Source of the DNA: JAAYZH01 sp964479695
GTDB lineage: Bacteria; Bacillota; Clostridia; Saccharofermentanales; Fastidiosipilaceae
Reading direction: 5' to 3'
Assembly (NCBI GenBank): GCA_964479695.1
Contig: CAYZSO010000025.1
Location: 1-41,476 of the forward strand
Length of the DNA stretch: 41,476 bases
Each line of letters starts with the position of its first letter. Position 1 is the first letter of the stretch. The notes beneath the pieces were generated by a model, which was given only the letters and a program-made list of their open reading frames with translations, had not been told where the DNA came from and searched no databases. Shown piece after piece: positions 32,523-40,927 of the stretch. The position numbers and the translations under genes are program-made.

Positions 32523-33527
32523 TCAAGATAAAGTAATTACGCCGATAATTGCTGTGCCGACAAAATACAGAAGCAAGCCGACTACCAAGACAACAACGGT
32601 TTTACGTTTGGATCCTTTGAATTCGCCATAAAATAAACCCCAGAAATAAGTCCAGATTGTCGCGGTACGTCCATACAGAAAACTCATGGTTGCTGAGAGA
32701 ACGGGCATCGAATAGATCGAGATCAGGTTACCGCCATAATGACAGGATGCACTGATCAGGCCGAGAAGTATCGGCTTCTTGGACTCGCCGATACATAAAA
32801 CTTCTTTCCATTGTTTCTTCCGGGTAAATTGAATGAGACTGACAATCAAGATACTCAGAAAAGATCCGGTTACCATGTAAAACGCTGTAATAATTGGAGG
32901 GATGTTATTTGCAGTTCCCGTTGCCGTGCCAATGGACCAGCCGTTTGTGAGGAAAACATTTAGTAACGCCAGAAAAATCACTTTGGCAGTGACTTTGCCC
33001 TTGGCTTTGTAGTCTTTTTTCCCTTCTGCCTCCGCAACATCCTCATCCCTCATCTTCGCTGCAACATTACAAAGTTGACCCGCAATTATGTAGATAATGG
33101 TCGCAATGACAATGAGAGCCACCGCATTGGGGATATTCGGCAAACCTTCCTTCATCACAGAAGTTAAAACACCAATCACACTGCCGGCAGCACCCGTAAT
33201 TGCGGTTGTAAGAAGAAGGCCAACATTACTCATCAAGGTCAGAGAAACATAGAGTCCCAGAGACATGATAAAACCGCCAAACAGGATTTCAAGATTCGCT
33301 CTCGGTGCAGCCGTTAATGCTTGCCACAATCCGTCCGGGAGCAGAAAGGGCGAAGCAATCAAGGTCACCGCATACACAAGAACCAGGGAAAAGGAATAGA
33401 GCCAGAAGACCAAACCTCCTACCGGGTATTTCTTGAGGTGTTTGACAACTTGCATCCAACTACCCCAGAGAAACGCTGCCAGGAGAGTTAAGAACGTGGC
33501 TGTCGGTACACTAAAATACATATTCAT
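32523..33527 (-). CDS. DMT-superfamily sugar permease (GRP/RhaT-like)
   Basis: The 334-residue protein has about ten membrane segments, opening with FLTLLAAFLWGSWMQVVKHL and ending with ATIWTYFWGLFYGEFKGSKRK and a last hydrophobic helix. This pattern is that of glucose/ribose or rhamnose proton symporters of the drug/metabolite superfamily. The truncated gene at 39836-40225 is a relative: both share the CHYGG and TSVWTFFWG-like segments. It is likely the dedicated importer of the operon's substrate. The ribosome binding site is weak. Confidence 0.85.
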   Translation of the reverse strand: MNMYFSVPTATFLTLLAAFLWGSWMQVVKHLKKYPVGGLVFWLYSFSLVLVYAVTLIASPFLLPDGLWQALTAAPRANLEILFGGFIMSLGLYVSLTLMSNVGLLLTTAITGAAGSVIGVLTSVMKEGLPNIPNAVALIVIATIIYIIAGQLCNVAAKMRDEDVAEAEGKKDYKAKGKVTAKVIFLALLNVFLTNGWSIGTATGTANNIPPIITAFYMVTGSFLSILIVSLIQFTRKKQWKEVLCIGESKKPILLGLISASCHYGGNLISIYSMPVLSATMSFLYGRTATIWTYFWGLFYGEFKGSKRKTVVVLVVGLLLYFVGTAIIGVITLS

Positions 33528-33596
33528 ATAAGTACATACTTCTTTCTATATGGCTGTCCGAGATGACAAGCAGCGTCTGACGAACTTCTTGTTAGC

Positions 33597-34001
33597 TTAG
33601 AATCCAAACTGTGCGTAATACTGGTTGAAGGCTACTTTGTATTCCGGTGAATGCCAGCTCAGAACCATGGCAAACAAATAAGTAAAGAGTAGGAAAATGA
33701 TGGAATACCCCAAGAAACTTTTCATGCCGATATGCTCTTTCAAGAGGGGAAGTCGATTTCGGAGCTTCGTCTCCGACAAGAAAATCGCGGGACTTGCCAT
33801 CCATAACACGATGACAATCAAAGATATTCGCCAGATGAAAACATCATACGTCCCCGCAGGAACCGGCGGGTTTGATCCTAACGCGAGAACAAATACGACA
33901 AGGCAAAGCACATACCACAAGGAAGCTACAATCATCTTCCAAGGGACATTCGAGCGGAAGCCAAACAGCTTGTTAAGATCTTGACGTGTTATCTTTCTCA
34001 T
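33597..34001 (-). CDS. Small membrane protein of unknown function
   Basis: The 134-residue protein has three probable membrane segments (around residues 22-42, 56-75 and 95-115) and short charged loops. I do not recognise a family. The ATG at 34001 has AAGGGT 7 nt upstream; a GTG three codons earlier is possible. Its place directly upstream of the sugar permease suggests an accessory subunit, but nothing in the sequence proves it. Confidence 0.7.
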   Translation of the reverse strand: MRKITRQDLNKLFGFRSNVPWKMIVASLWYVLCLVVFVLALGSNPPVPAGTYDVFIWRISLIVIVLWMASPAIFLSETKLRNRLPLLKEHIGMKSFLGYSIIFLLFTYLFAMVLSWHSPEYKVAFNQYYAQFGF

Positions 34002-34021
34002 CTTCGCCACCCTTGCCGCGA

Positions 34022-34828
34022 TCAGGCCAGTTCTTCCTCTAATTCACGAATCTTTTTCATATAATCGGCAACAATTGTTTCAATGATTGGGCCACCCCAA
34101 TTTCCACCTTCAAATGCCGATCCCACAAGTGCGCCGTCTGCGTAACGAAGACGTTCTTTGCAGTTGTCTACTGTCGTACCACCACCCAAGATTACAGGGA
34201 AATTCCCCATTTCTTTGACGTCCTTGATTAAGCGCTCGTTCATCTCGAAATCCTTGGCATACACCTCGATTGCATCCGCGCCGACCCGCATAGAGCTGGC
34301 GGCTTTGTTTTGCAAGTCAGCTTTATCATATTCGCCCTTGTTGTGATAGCCGGAGATCTCAGAGATCATGGCCACACCGCGCGCATTAATTTTATTTCGA
34401 TACTCCATAATCGCCAGGGGATTCGCCTCAACTCTGCCATAGATGGAGTCTGCGGAACCAACGAGGACTGAGCAGCGGGTAAAGTCAGCCCCGGCGGCTT
34501 TGGCCACAGCCAGAGATGGAGTAATACAATTCCACATTAATTGAACACCGATCTTGAAATCCGGGCCTACCTCTGCTCGCACCCTGCCGGCGATCATTGC
34601 GAGCGTTGCTACACGAGCATAGTCTGTGTCATCGGTTGCGGGGTAAATCACGTCGACAGACTGGATGAGTCCACCCTGTGCCCCTCCCCTTTGCAAAGCC
34701 AGACAATCACTAATTGCCTTCTCTGTCATTTTCTCGATATTGCCTTCTTCGAAAAGTGGTGTTCCCGGCATAGGAAGCAGGTGCACCAGACCGATGATTA
34801 CTTTTTTGCCATTAAGATTCTTAAACAT
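34022..34828 (-). CDS. BtpA/SgcQ-family TIM-barrel protein
   Basis: The protein starts VIIGLVHLLPMPGTPLFEEG and has GGAQGGLIQSVDVIYPA, SMRVGADAIEVYAKDFE, ILGGGTTVDNCKERL and ADGALVGSAFEGGNWGGPI, the pattern of the BtpA/SgcQ family. These are TIM barrels related to phosphosugar-binding enzymes. BtpA is linked to photosystem I biogenesis in cyanobacteria, while SgcQ sits in an uncharacterised sugar operon of E. coli. Here it lies between the HAD phosphatase and a transporter, which supports a phosphosugar lyase or isomerase role. AAGGAG lies 8 nt before the ATG. Confidence 0.88.
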   Translation of the reverse strand: MFKNLNGKKVIIGLVHLLPMPGTPLFEEGNIEKMTEKAISDCLALQRGGAQGGLIQSVDVIYPATDDTDYARVATLAMIAGRVRAEVGPDFKIGVQLMWNCITPSLAVAKAAGADFTRCSVLVGSADSIYGRVEANPLAIMEYRNKINARGVAMISEISGYHNKGEYDKADLQNKAASSMRVGADAIEVYAKDFEMNERLIKDVKEMGNFPVILGGGTTVDNCKERLRYADGALVGSAFEGGNWGGPIIETIVADYMKKIRELEEELA

Positions 34829-34840
34829 GTGTATTTCTCC

Positions 34841-35503
34841 TTATAAATATTTTTCCAGATATTTTGCTGCATCACGTAAACTGTCGAATGATGCCAGACA
34901 TAATTTATTATATTTTGTTGAGACCGGAGCCACATCTCTGATTCGGATGACTCTCATTCCTGCTTGAACCGCTGCCGAAATACCAATTGCTGAGTCTTCG
35001 ATTGCAATACATTGCACTGGATCCACACCCAGTAGCTGGGAGGCGAGTAGGTAAGTATCCGGATAGGGTTTCAGTCGATTCACATCATTTCCGGTCACCA
35101 CAATGTCAAAATTTTCCTCGAATCCAAGCACCTCTCGACAGATACCAAGCCACGACGTCTGCGTGTTGGAAGTAGCGATTGCCCGTCTCAAACCTTTGCC
35201 TTTTGTCATACCAATCATCTCTGAGAAACCTGTCTTCACAGGAATCTTATTTCGCCGTGCCATCGCATCGAATTTCTCCCGCCAGGTGCGGATCAAACGG
35301 TCCACACTGACTTCCGGGAAGTGATAATGAATGGCCTCCTCGAACATCAAGCTGCCCTCCCCTGCGTAATTCATGTAGTGTTCCGGTTTCAAGTTGACAC
35401 CATATTCTCTGCCCATGAGGGTTTGCCAGATATGGAAGGTTGCCCTTTCTGAATCCATCAGTACACCGTCGAGATCCATGATGATTGCTTTGACTTGGTT
35501 CAT
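34841..35503 (-). CDS. HAD-family phosphatase (beta-phosphoglucomutase-like subfamily)
   Basis: The HAD motifs are in order: IIMDLDGVLMDSE (nucleophile Asp and following Asp), IATSNTQTS (motif II), RLKPYPDTYLLA (motif III Lys) and CIAIEDSAIGISAAVQAGM (motif IV). A helical cap lies between motifs I and II. This fits a phosphatase or mutase for small phosphosugars. The ATG overlaps the stop of the preceding PfkB gene (ATGA), which suggests coupled translation and a common substrate. Confidence 0.9.
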   Translation of the reverse strand: MNQVKAIIMDLDGVLMDSERATFHIWQTLMGREYGVNLKPEHYMNYAGEGSLMFEEAIHYHFPEVSVDRLIRTWREKFDAMARRNKIPVKTGFSEMIGMTKGKGLRRAIATSNTQTSWLGICREVLGFEENFDIVVTGNDVNRLKPYPDTYLLASQLLGVDPVQCIAIEDSAIGISAAVQAGMRVIRIRDVAPVSTKYNKLCLASFDSLRDAAKYLEKYL

Positions 35504-36459
35504 AGCTTCATTTCAAATTTCTTGACTTGAGGGTGGTATTCTTTGGCCAAAGCCGCCGCCATAGCCTTATCTTCCTCTGTGTACAGAGGATACGTTCCAA
35601 ACTGTGCCGCATTAAACCCTGCAGAAATATTGGCCATCACAGCGACCATTGCCGGATCCGCACCCGACACCCAAGCATACATTGCAGCCGCTGTGGAGTT
35701 GTTTCCGCAACCTGTGGGATCCACCGATTCACCAAATGGTTTGATCACCGGGCAAAAATACGCTTCAGTCTTCGTAACAACAAACGAGCCGCGGCTACCC
35801 ACACGGTAAAAGGTCATCTCTACAGGCAGTTTCTGCAACTCGCGGATGATCGCCTCGTCTTCTTCTCTTGGAATATCAAAGAGATGAGAGGCCTCGTTGT
35901 GATTGAGCGACCACATATCCGTTAGCGGGAGAACGTTGTGGAGACGTTCAAAGAACACTTCTCTCGACATATCTGTCCACTTAGGGGCATATTCGGCTTC
36001 CCACATAATCTTGAAACCGTACTTGGCTTTCACGTGAGCCAGCTTCTCCCAAAAAACCATATCCGTATTCTGGGCAAGATAAATGCCTTTGACCTCGGAG
36101 GACGCGGCACGGTCAATATCTTCCGGGTTCGTCTTCAAGTACCCTAAATGCTCAAGGGATTGATGACCCTCAGCCTTATACGCACCGCCTAGTGTGTATT
36201 CCAGCGTGTATGCCGTAGTGTTTTCAAGTTCATAACGAACGGATTCTCTAGACACATGATTTGCGTCCATCCACTTCCCGTACGTTTCCGCAAAATTTCT
36301 TCCGGTACGACAAACAAGTTTACAGTTTTCTGTCCACAAACGAATTCCTGCTAACGCAAAGAATGCAGGACCTCCCATATTCCACTCGGAGTAACTGCCA
36401 TCTTCCTTATGTATGCGGTCAGACATTACGTTACCGCAAGCCAGATACTCTATTCCCAT
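35500..36459 (-). CDS. PfkB-like protein with Asn in place of catalytic Asp (paralogue A)
   Basis: The fold is that of the PfkB kinases: YLACGNVMSDRI and GGPAFFALAGIRLW at the start, and SVDPTGCGNNSTAAAMYAW at the anion-hole/catalytic site. There the usual GAGD reads GCGN, so the general base is replaced by Asn. The protein may still bind ATP and sugar but act poorly as a normal kinase, or use another mechanism. I start at the ATG at 36459, with GGAAGGAAGGG upstream, instead of 20 codons earlier. It is adjacent to its paralogue and overlaps the HAD gene. Confidence 0.8.
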   Translation of the reverse strand: MGIEYLACGNVMSDRIHKEDGSYSEWNMGGPAFFALAGIRLWTENCKLVCRTGRNFAETYGKWMDANHVSRESVRYELENTTAYTLEYTLGGAYKAEGHQSLEHLGYLKTNPEDIDRAASSEVKGIYLAQNTDMVFWEKLAHVKAKYGFKIMWEAEYAPKWTDMSREVFFERLHNVLPLTDMWSLNHNEASHLFDIPREEDEAIIRELQKLPVEMTFYRVGSRGSFVVTKTEAYFCPVIKPFGESVDPTGCGNNSTAAAMYAWVSGADPAMVAVMANISAGFNAAQFGTYPLYTEEDKAMAAALAKEYHPQVKKFEMKL

Positions 36460-36478
36460 AACCCTTCCTTCCAATATC

Positions 36479-37414
36479 TCAGGCCTTGTATTGTTCATAC
36501 AACTTTTGTGCCATTGCAAATGATTCTTCTCTTACCGCGGTAAAGTCCGGAATCACACCATACTGTCTGATATTTTGGGCTGATCCGATATTGGCCATAA
36601 TGCCCACCATGAGGGGGTCATGCCCTTCGCAGTAAGCATATAAGGCTGATCCTGTCGATGTATTTCCACTACCGGTAGGATCGAAAACGGGACCAAAATA
36701 GGCCGGGGGAAGATAATGAACAACATCCTTAGTAATTGAATAGAGACCTCTCGAGCCTACACGGAAGATTGTAATTGGAACGGGAAGCTTCCTAAGTTCA
36801 CGGATACACGCCTCTTCTCCTTCCACCTCGAAGAGGTTCTGTGCTTCATTGATGTTCAGTGACAGCATGTCAGCCACTTCCAATGCATTCAAGACGGCCG
36901 GCATATACCGCTTGTAAGAACTCGGCTCTTCGATTTCCCACATCATTTTGAACCCGTCCCTCTTTTTTAGTTCGCGAAGCTTACTCCAGAAGACGTAATC
37001 TACGTTCTGGGCTAGGTATAGACCTTTCACACCACCTTGTTTCGTAAATTCACCGATTTCTTCCGGGGATGTTTTCATGTAACCAAAATCCTGCCCCCAG
37101 TCAGAGCGGTAACGCTTCACCTCATGATCACCGCTGTAGGTACCATCGGGGTTGTAAATCAAGTAGGAATGGTTGCAGTGATCACAGACCACCTTAATCC
37201 CTCTTTCATCTACCTCGTTCTGCTCAATCCAGGGGCGGAAGAGTTCCTCGTAGTCCGCGCCAACGTTAGAGCACTGAATTACACTGTCTGTAAAGAGCCT
37301 AATCCCGGCATAAGCAAATGTGGCAGGACCTCCGATGTGTTCGCGGTTGGATGTACGTCCATCTGTGAAACGGACCGAATCCAACATGACATTTCCAGCA
37401 GCTATATAATCCAT
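36479..37414 (-). CDS. PfkB-like protein with Asn in place of catalytic Asp (paralogue B)
   Basis: It opens with MDYIAAGNVMLDSVRFTDG and GGPATFAYAGIRLF, and shares GLYLAQNVDYVFWSKL and KMMWEIEEP with its paralogue. The catalytic loop is FDPTGSGNTSTGSALYAYC, again with Asn where PfkB kinases have Asp. The start at 37414 is set by GGGAGGG 6 nt upstream; the longer frame would overlap the SIS gene. Two adjacent copies with the same change suggest a real subfamily and possibly a heterodimer. Confidence 0.8.
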   Translation of the reverse strand: MDYIAAGNVMLDSVRFTDGRTSNREHIGGPATFAYAGIRLFTDSVIQCSNVGADYEELFRPWIEQNEVDERGIKVVCDHCNHSYLIYNPDGTYSGDHEVKRYRSDWGQDFGYMKTSPEEIGEFTKQGGVKGLYLAQNVDYVFWSKLRELKKRDGFKMMWEIEEPSSYKRYMPAVLNALEVADMLSLNINEAQNLFEVEGEEACIRELRKLPVPITIFRVGSRGLYSITKDVVHYLPPAYFGPVFDPTGSGNTSTGSALYAYCEGHDPLMVGIMANIGSAQNIRQYGVIPDFTAVREESFAMAQKLYEQYKA

Positions 37415-37443
37415 TGTTCCCTCCCTTCTGCATCCATCTTTGA

Positions 37444-38604
37444 TCACAGAACCACGATTGGATTCGTTTTCAATGTATTAATGGTTGGATCGAAAAACTT
37501 ACCACCACCTCGGAAATAAGGCTCTTCGATAAGAGCACTATGATAAGACGCTACCAGTGAACCCGGGATGAAAGCATAGAGTGAAGCCAAGAAGCGCAAG
37601 TCTTTGGCAGGCAAAGGGATGACAGAATAATCTACAACAGCATCGATCTCCAACTGCTCCGGCGTTTGATCCGAAACCAAATAGACGGGTCTGTGATCGC
37701 GGGTAACAGCAACTTCAGTCGTTTTTTTAACCCTACTCAAATTGTCTTCGTCGCTGAAAACCATGATTAACGATGAATACGCTTCTTTCGGCATAATCAT
37801 ACTATTAACATGCATGTAGTTCTCCGAATCGATGACGGTACAGAGATCTCCGGATAGTTCGGCATACTTTGCGGCAACAAACTCACCGGTAGCAAATAGC
37901 GGCCCATCAGCAATAATCTCAAATGATTTCTGATCCTGCCATTTTCCGGCGACGTCATACGCAGTATCATCTACGGCTTCTAATTTTGATGCAAATTCAT
38001 TATTGTATGCAAGAAGTTGATCATGTAGCTCAGCAACCATCCCGGTTTTCTTGCTATAGTGTTCGCCGAGAACAGCGGCCATTACAAGGAGTGACAAGAG
38101 GGAGGCGACATAGCTTCTGAGTCCGGGCATTTTGTCTGGGAATTCCGGCGTCTGGGTCAAATAAACATACTCGGCTGCTTGCGCAGCGGCTGCACCAGGT
38201 GCATTCGTAAGCGCCAGACTTATCGCACCGTATTTTTCGGCTCGGCTTACTATTTCAACAATTCGAGCTGTATTCCCGGATGCACTAATGGCAACGACCA
38301 TCGTGTCGGAAGAGTCGCTTGCAAAATTGTGGTACCGCGCCGCGTCAATCGCTCGCAAGGGTTCCATAGTCACACCCGTGCCGCGCAAGTATTTTTTGAA
38401 CGCCGGTTTCGCCTCTACAGCTGCCAACCAGGAATCACCACAACCTGTAACGAGTATTTTCCTGATCTTATTCATTCGTTCTGAAGGAATGGTGTCTAGC
38501 AAGCCTGACACAGACTCCAAGGAGTTCCGGAATTGAACAGGAATCATATTCGGAAGATCAAAGCATTGCCTTCTGAGGGGATTATCATATTGTGCTTTCG
38601 TCAT
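37444..38604 (-). CDS. SIS-domain sugar isomerase/deglycase-like protein (paralogue 3)
   Basis: KILVTGCGDSWLAAVEAKPA and VAISASGNTARIVEIV mark the first SIS domain; DSENYMHVNSMI stands at the catalytic loop of the second, and FIPGSLVASYHSALIEEPYFRGGG near the C-terminus matches the other paralogues. It precedes the two PfkB-like genes with 29 nt between. A purine-rich AAAGAGAG lies upstream of the ATG. Confidence 0.85.
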   Translation of the reverse strand: MTKAQYDNPLRRQCFDLPNMIPVQFRNSLESVSGLLDTIPSERMNKIRKILVTGCGDSWLAAVEAKPAFKKYLRGTGVTMEPLRAIDAARYHNFASDSSDTMVVAISASGNTARIVEIVSRAEKYGAISLALTNAPGAAAAQAAEYVYLTQTPEFPDKMPGLRSYVASLLSLLVMAAVLGEHYSKKTGMVAELHDQLLAYNNEFASKLEAVDDTAYDVAGKWQDQKSFEIIADGPLFATGEFVAAKYAELSGDLCTVIDSENYMHVNSMIMPKEAYSSLIMVFSDEDNLSRVKKTTEVAVTRDHRPVYLVSDQTPEQLEIDAVVDYSVIPLPAKDLRFLASLYAFIPGSLVASYHSALIEEPYFRGGGKFFDPTINTLKTNPIVVL

Positions 38605-38626
38605 AATTTACTCTCTTTCGTTATCT

Positions 38627-39757
38627 TTAAGTCAAAAAGATTTGTTTTCTGAAGTCATAGCGTCCGGCGAAAAAGAATTTTTCTTCCAATGCCGCACAAT
38701 AGGCGGCTAGCATAGATCCCGGAACGAAATCCATAATGGGTAAGAGCCAAGAGAATTCCTCCACCGGTTTCGGCAGTTGACAAACACTTACTCCTTCGGG
38801 GAATTCACTGGCATCAGCATCCGTGACTACAAGAACCGGTCGGCCGACGCCGGAAGCTGTTTTGACACTCTCTATGGCCCGGCCAAAACTGGGGGCGGCA
38901 CTGTTCAGCTGAAAAATTGTCCCGACTGTCTCCGGATTCCTCAAAAAGAAATTGATATGGCACCAATCTTCTGTGTCCACATGAGCCGACTGAATTCCAG
39001 CGCACTCTATGAATTTTTCTTCGACGAATTGGGCTGAGAATAACTCTGCCTCATCTCCGATGATCTCCACTCGGGCAAATTTCTTCCAGGTCTGACCCAG
39101 GGCAAACATCTGTTCATCGATTGCATCGAAATGAGGTTCGTAGGATTTCACGTAGTTGATCAATGAGATCGCAATATCTCTGTAGTCATCATCGCTAATC
39201 AAACCCTTTGCATAACCAATATGTACACCGAGGGAGACTAGCGCAATCATGCTGGCGAAATAGGAGCGTAGACCCGGTGAGTTAAGTCCGGGAGGCGTAT
39301 CAACGTTGTAGAGCATCCGGGCGACTTGGGCTCCAATAGAATCCGGATTATTGGAGATCAACATCGTCTTCACTCCATGAGAATTTGCGCGTTCCAAGAT
39401 ATTGATAATCCGCTCAGAGTTCCCGCTGGCGCTGATTGAGATCACAAGAACCTCATCTGCGTTACGTCCTGCTAAAGTATCTTCCGCATCATAAAAGGCA
39501 GAATATTCCATCGGGTCCGGTGCTTCAGCTGACTCCAAATGTGCTAATTGTTTCATGATCGGAGCGACCACGCCACCGGCGGAAAATGAGTCTCCGCAAC
39601 CGGAGATGATCACACGCTTAATTTTCGCGTAATCTCCCATGTCCATTAGACTGTTCAGTTTGTCTTTGTTGAAGCAATTTGCAGCTTGGCTATCTACCAA
39701 CGTAAATAGGTCCTTAATCTGCAAATTTATCGTATTATCGTAGTGTTTCTTATCCAA
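38627..39757 (-). CDS. SIS-domain sugar isomerase/deglycase-like protein (paralogue 4)
   Basis: VIISGCGDSFSAGGVVAPIM and ISISASGNSERIINIL belong to the first SIS domain; VDTEDWCHINFFLRNPETVG is the second-domain catalytic loop, and DFVPGSMLAAYCAALEEKFFF the C-terminal element. The start codon is TTG, with AAGGAG 8 nt upstream; a nearby ATG is in another frame and stops at once. It is the first intact gene of the 14-gene operon. The upstream 78 nt separate it from the truncated permease. Confidence 0.85.
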   Translation of the reverse strand: MDKKHYDNTINLQIKDLFTLVDSQAANCFNKDKLNSLMDMGDYAKIKRVIISGCGDSFSAGGVVAPIMKQLAHLESAEAPDPMEYSAFYDAEDTLAGRNADEVLVISISASGNSERIINILERANSHGVKTMLISNNPDSIGAQVARMLYNVDTPPGLNSPGLRSYFASMIALVSLGVHIGYAKGLISDDDYRDIAISLINYVKSYEPHFDAIDEQMFALGQTWKKFARVEIIGDEAELFSAQFVEEKFIECAGIQSAHVDTEDWCHINFFLRNPETVGTIFQLNSAAPSFGRAIESVKTASGVGRPVLVVTDADASEFPEGVSVCQLPKPVEEFSWLLPIMDFVPGSMLAAYCAALEEKFFFAGRYDFRKQIFLT

Positions 39758-39835
39758 AATTCATTCTCCTTATTGTTTATTATTATGTAACTGACAGTTG
39801 TCGACTTCGTTCACCCCCACCTGGCCCCCTCAGCC

Positions 39836-40225
39836 TCATGCAGGGTTAATGATATAGGTGAGGTACACCGTTCCGATAAGATATAGAGCGATACCGGCGG
39901 CCAGCCACTGGATGACCTTTTTGGATGCCCCTTTATATTCTCCGTACAAGATTCCCCAGAAGAAAGTCCAGACACTCGATGTACGGATAAGCAAACTGGA
40001 GACCGGTGCGCTCAAAGGCGGGAGTGCATAGATCTGCAGAATCGTTCCTCCGTAATGGCAGAAACCTGCTATGAGACCCAAGGCAATTGGAAATTTGAAC
40101 TCCAGCTTGAAGAGCACCTTAAGCTGGCCGGATCGGCCTAATGAAATCAATGCATAGGTCACGGCGGCAAGAAGTGAGCCTGTACAAAGCAGTAAGACGA
40201 CGAGCAGGGGCGGGAAGCCGTTCGG
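39836..40225 (-). pseudogene. 5'-truncated DMT-superfamily sugar permease
   Basis: The last about 125 codons align with the C-terminal part of the intact permease at 32523-33527 (FPPLLVV, FCHYGGTILQIYALPPLSAP, SVWTFFWGILYGEYKGASKK). Upstream of about 40225 the minus-strand frame continues but the sequence no longer looks like a membrane protein (His/Arg-rich), because it runs into the plus-strand sialidase-like gene. The N-terminal 200 residues and the start are missing. Confidence 0.8.
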
Positions 40226-40876
40226 ATGATTCACGGATCTCGTTCCGAGCATGGGCTGTCGGGGGATCCGTCGGCCTTCCGGATTTCGGATGATCAGGGC
40301 GAGAGTTGGCGCATGGTGATGATGCCGAAGAGCAATGGGCATGTGCACCCGACGATTGTGGAGTTGGAGCCCGGGCATTTGGTGGCGTTTATGCGCAATC
40401 GTGAGGCATACCGCATTCATAAGAGTGAGTCGTTTGACTACGGGGATAGTTGGAGCGAGCCGGTACCGACGCCGCTGCCGAACAATAATTCGAGCATCAG
40501 TGTGACGAAGCTTGCGAGTGGCCGGATTGCGGTGGCGTATAACCCGACCTCCACGCCGGATCCTACGCCCGGTAAGGCGGCCTGGCCCGGCCTTCGTTGC
40601 CCGGTTGCGGTGGCGCTGTCGGAAGATGGCGGCGAGACGTTCCCCATCATTCGCTGGATGGAAAGAGGCGAAGGCTTCATGGGCGAGGAGAATCGCACCA
40701 ACAACTTGCAGTATGAATACCCCTACATCATGCAGGGGCAGGATGGCGCTTTACATCTGGCCTATGCCTCGCACACAAGGATTGGCGTGAAGTATGTACG
40801 CTTTACGGAAGCGGATGTCTTAGGCAAGAAACGGGAACGAGTTGGTGTCTATAACCCGACCGGACCGCAGAAGTAA
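40226..40876 (+). pseudogene. 5'-truncated sialidase-like (BNR/Asp-box) gene
   Basis: About 216 codons of a beta-propeller protein remain. Three Asp-box-like motifs are visible: RISDDQGESW, SFDYGDSW and LSEDGGETF, with the ending YVRFTEADVLGKK typical of sialidase-family proteins. The frame opens only at about 40196, inside the permease remnant, and the N-terminal blades with the catalytic Arg/Asp are missing. The first ATG in frame is not preceded by a ribosome binding site. The intact parent would cleave terminal sugars such as sialic acid. Confidence 0.75.
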
Positions 40877-40927
40877 GATTTTGAAGTTCTGCGAAAGTTC
40901 TTAGAGGAAAGTAAAGGTTTACGTAAG

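Noticed and set aside
35541..35560. CTTTGGCCAAAG in a gene considered as a regulatory operator
   Set aside because: The same word occurs in many unrelated genes and gaps, so a dispersed genome-wide motif fits better than a local operator.
40226..40300. Sialidase-like gene as an intact short protein starting at 40226
   Set aside because: The frame lacks a ribosome binding site and the N-terminal propeller blades, and opens inside the permease remnant; truncation is the better reading.
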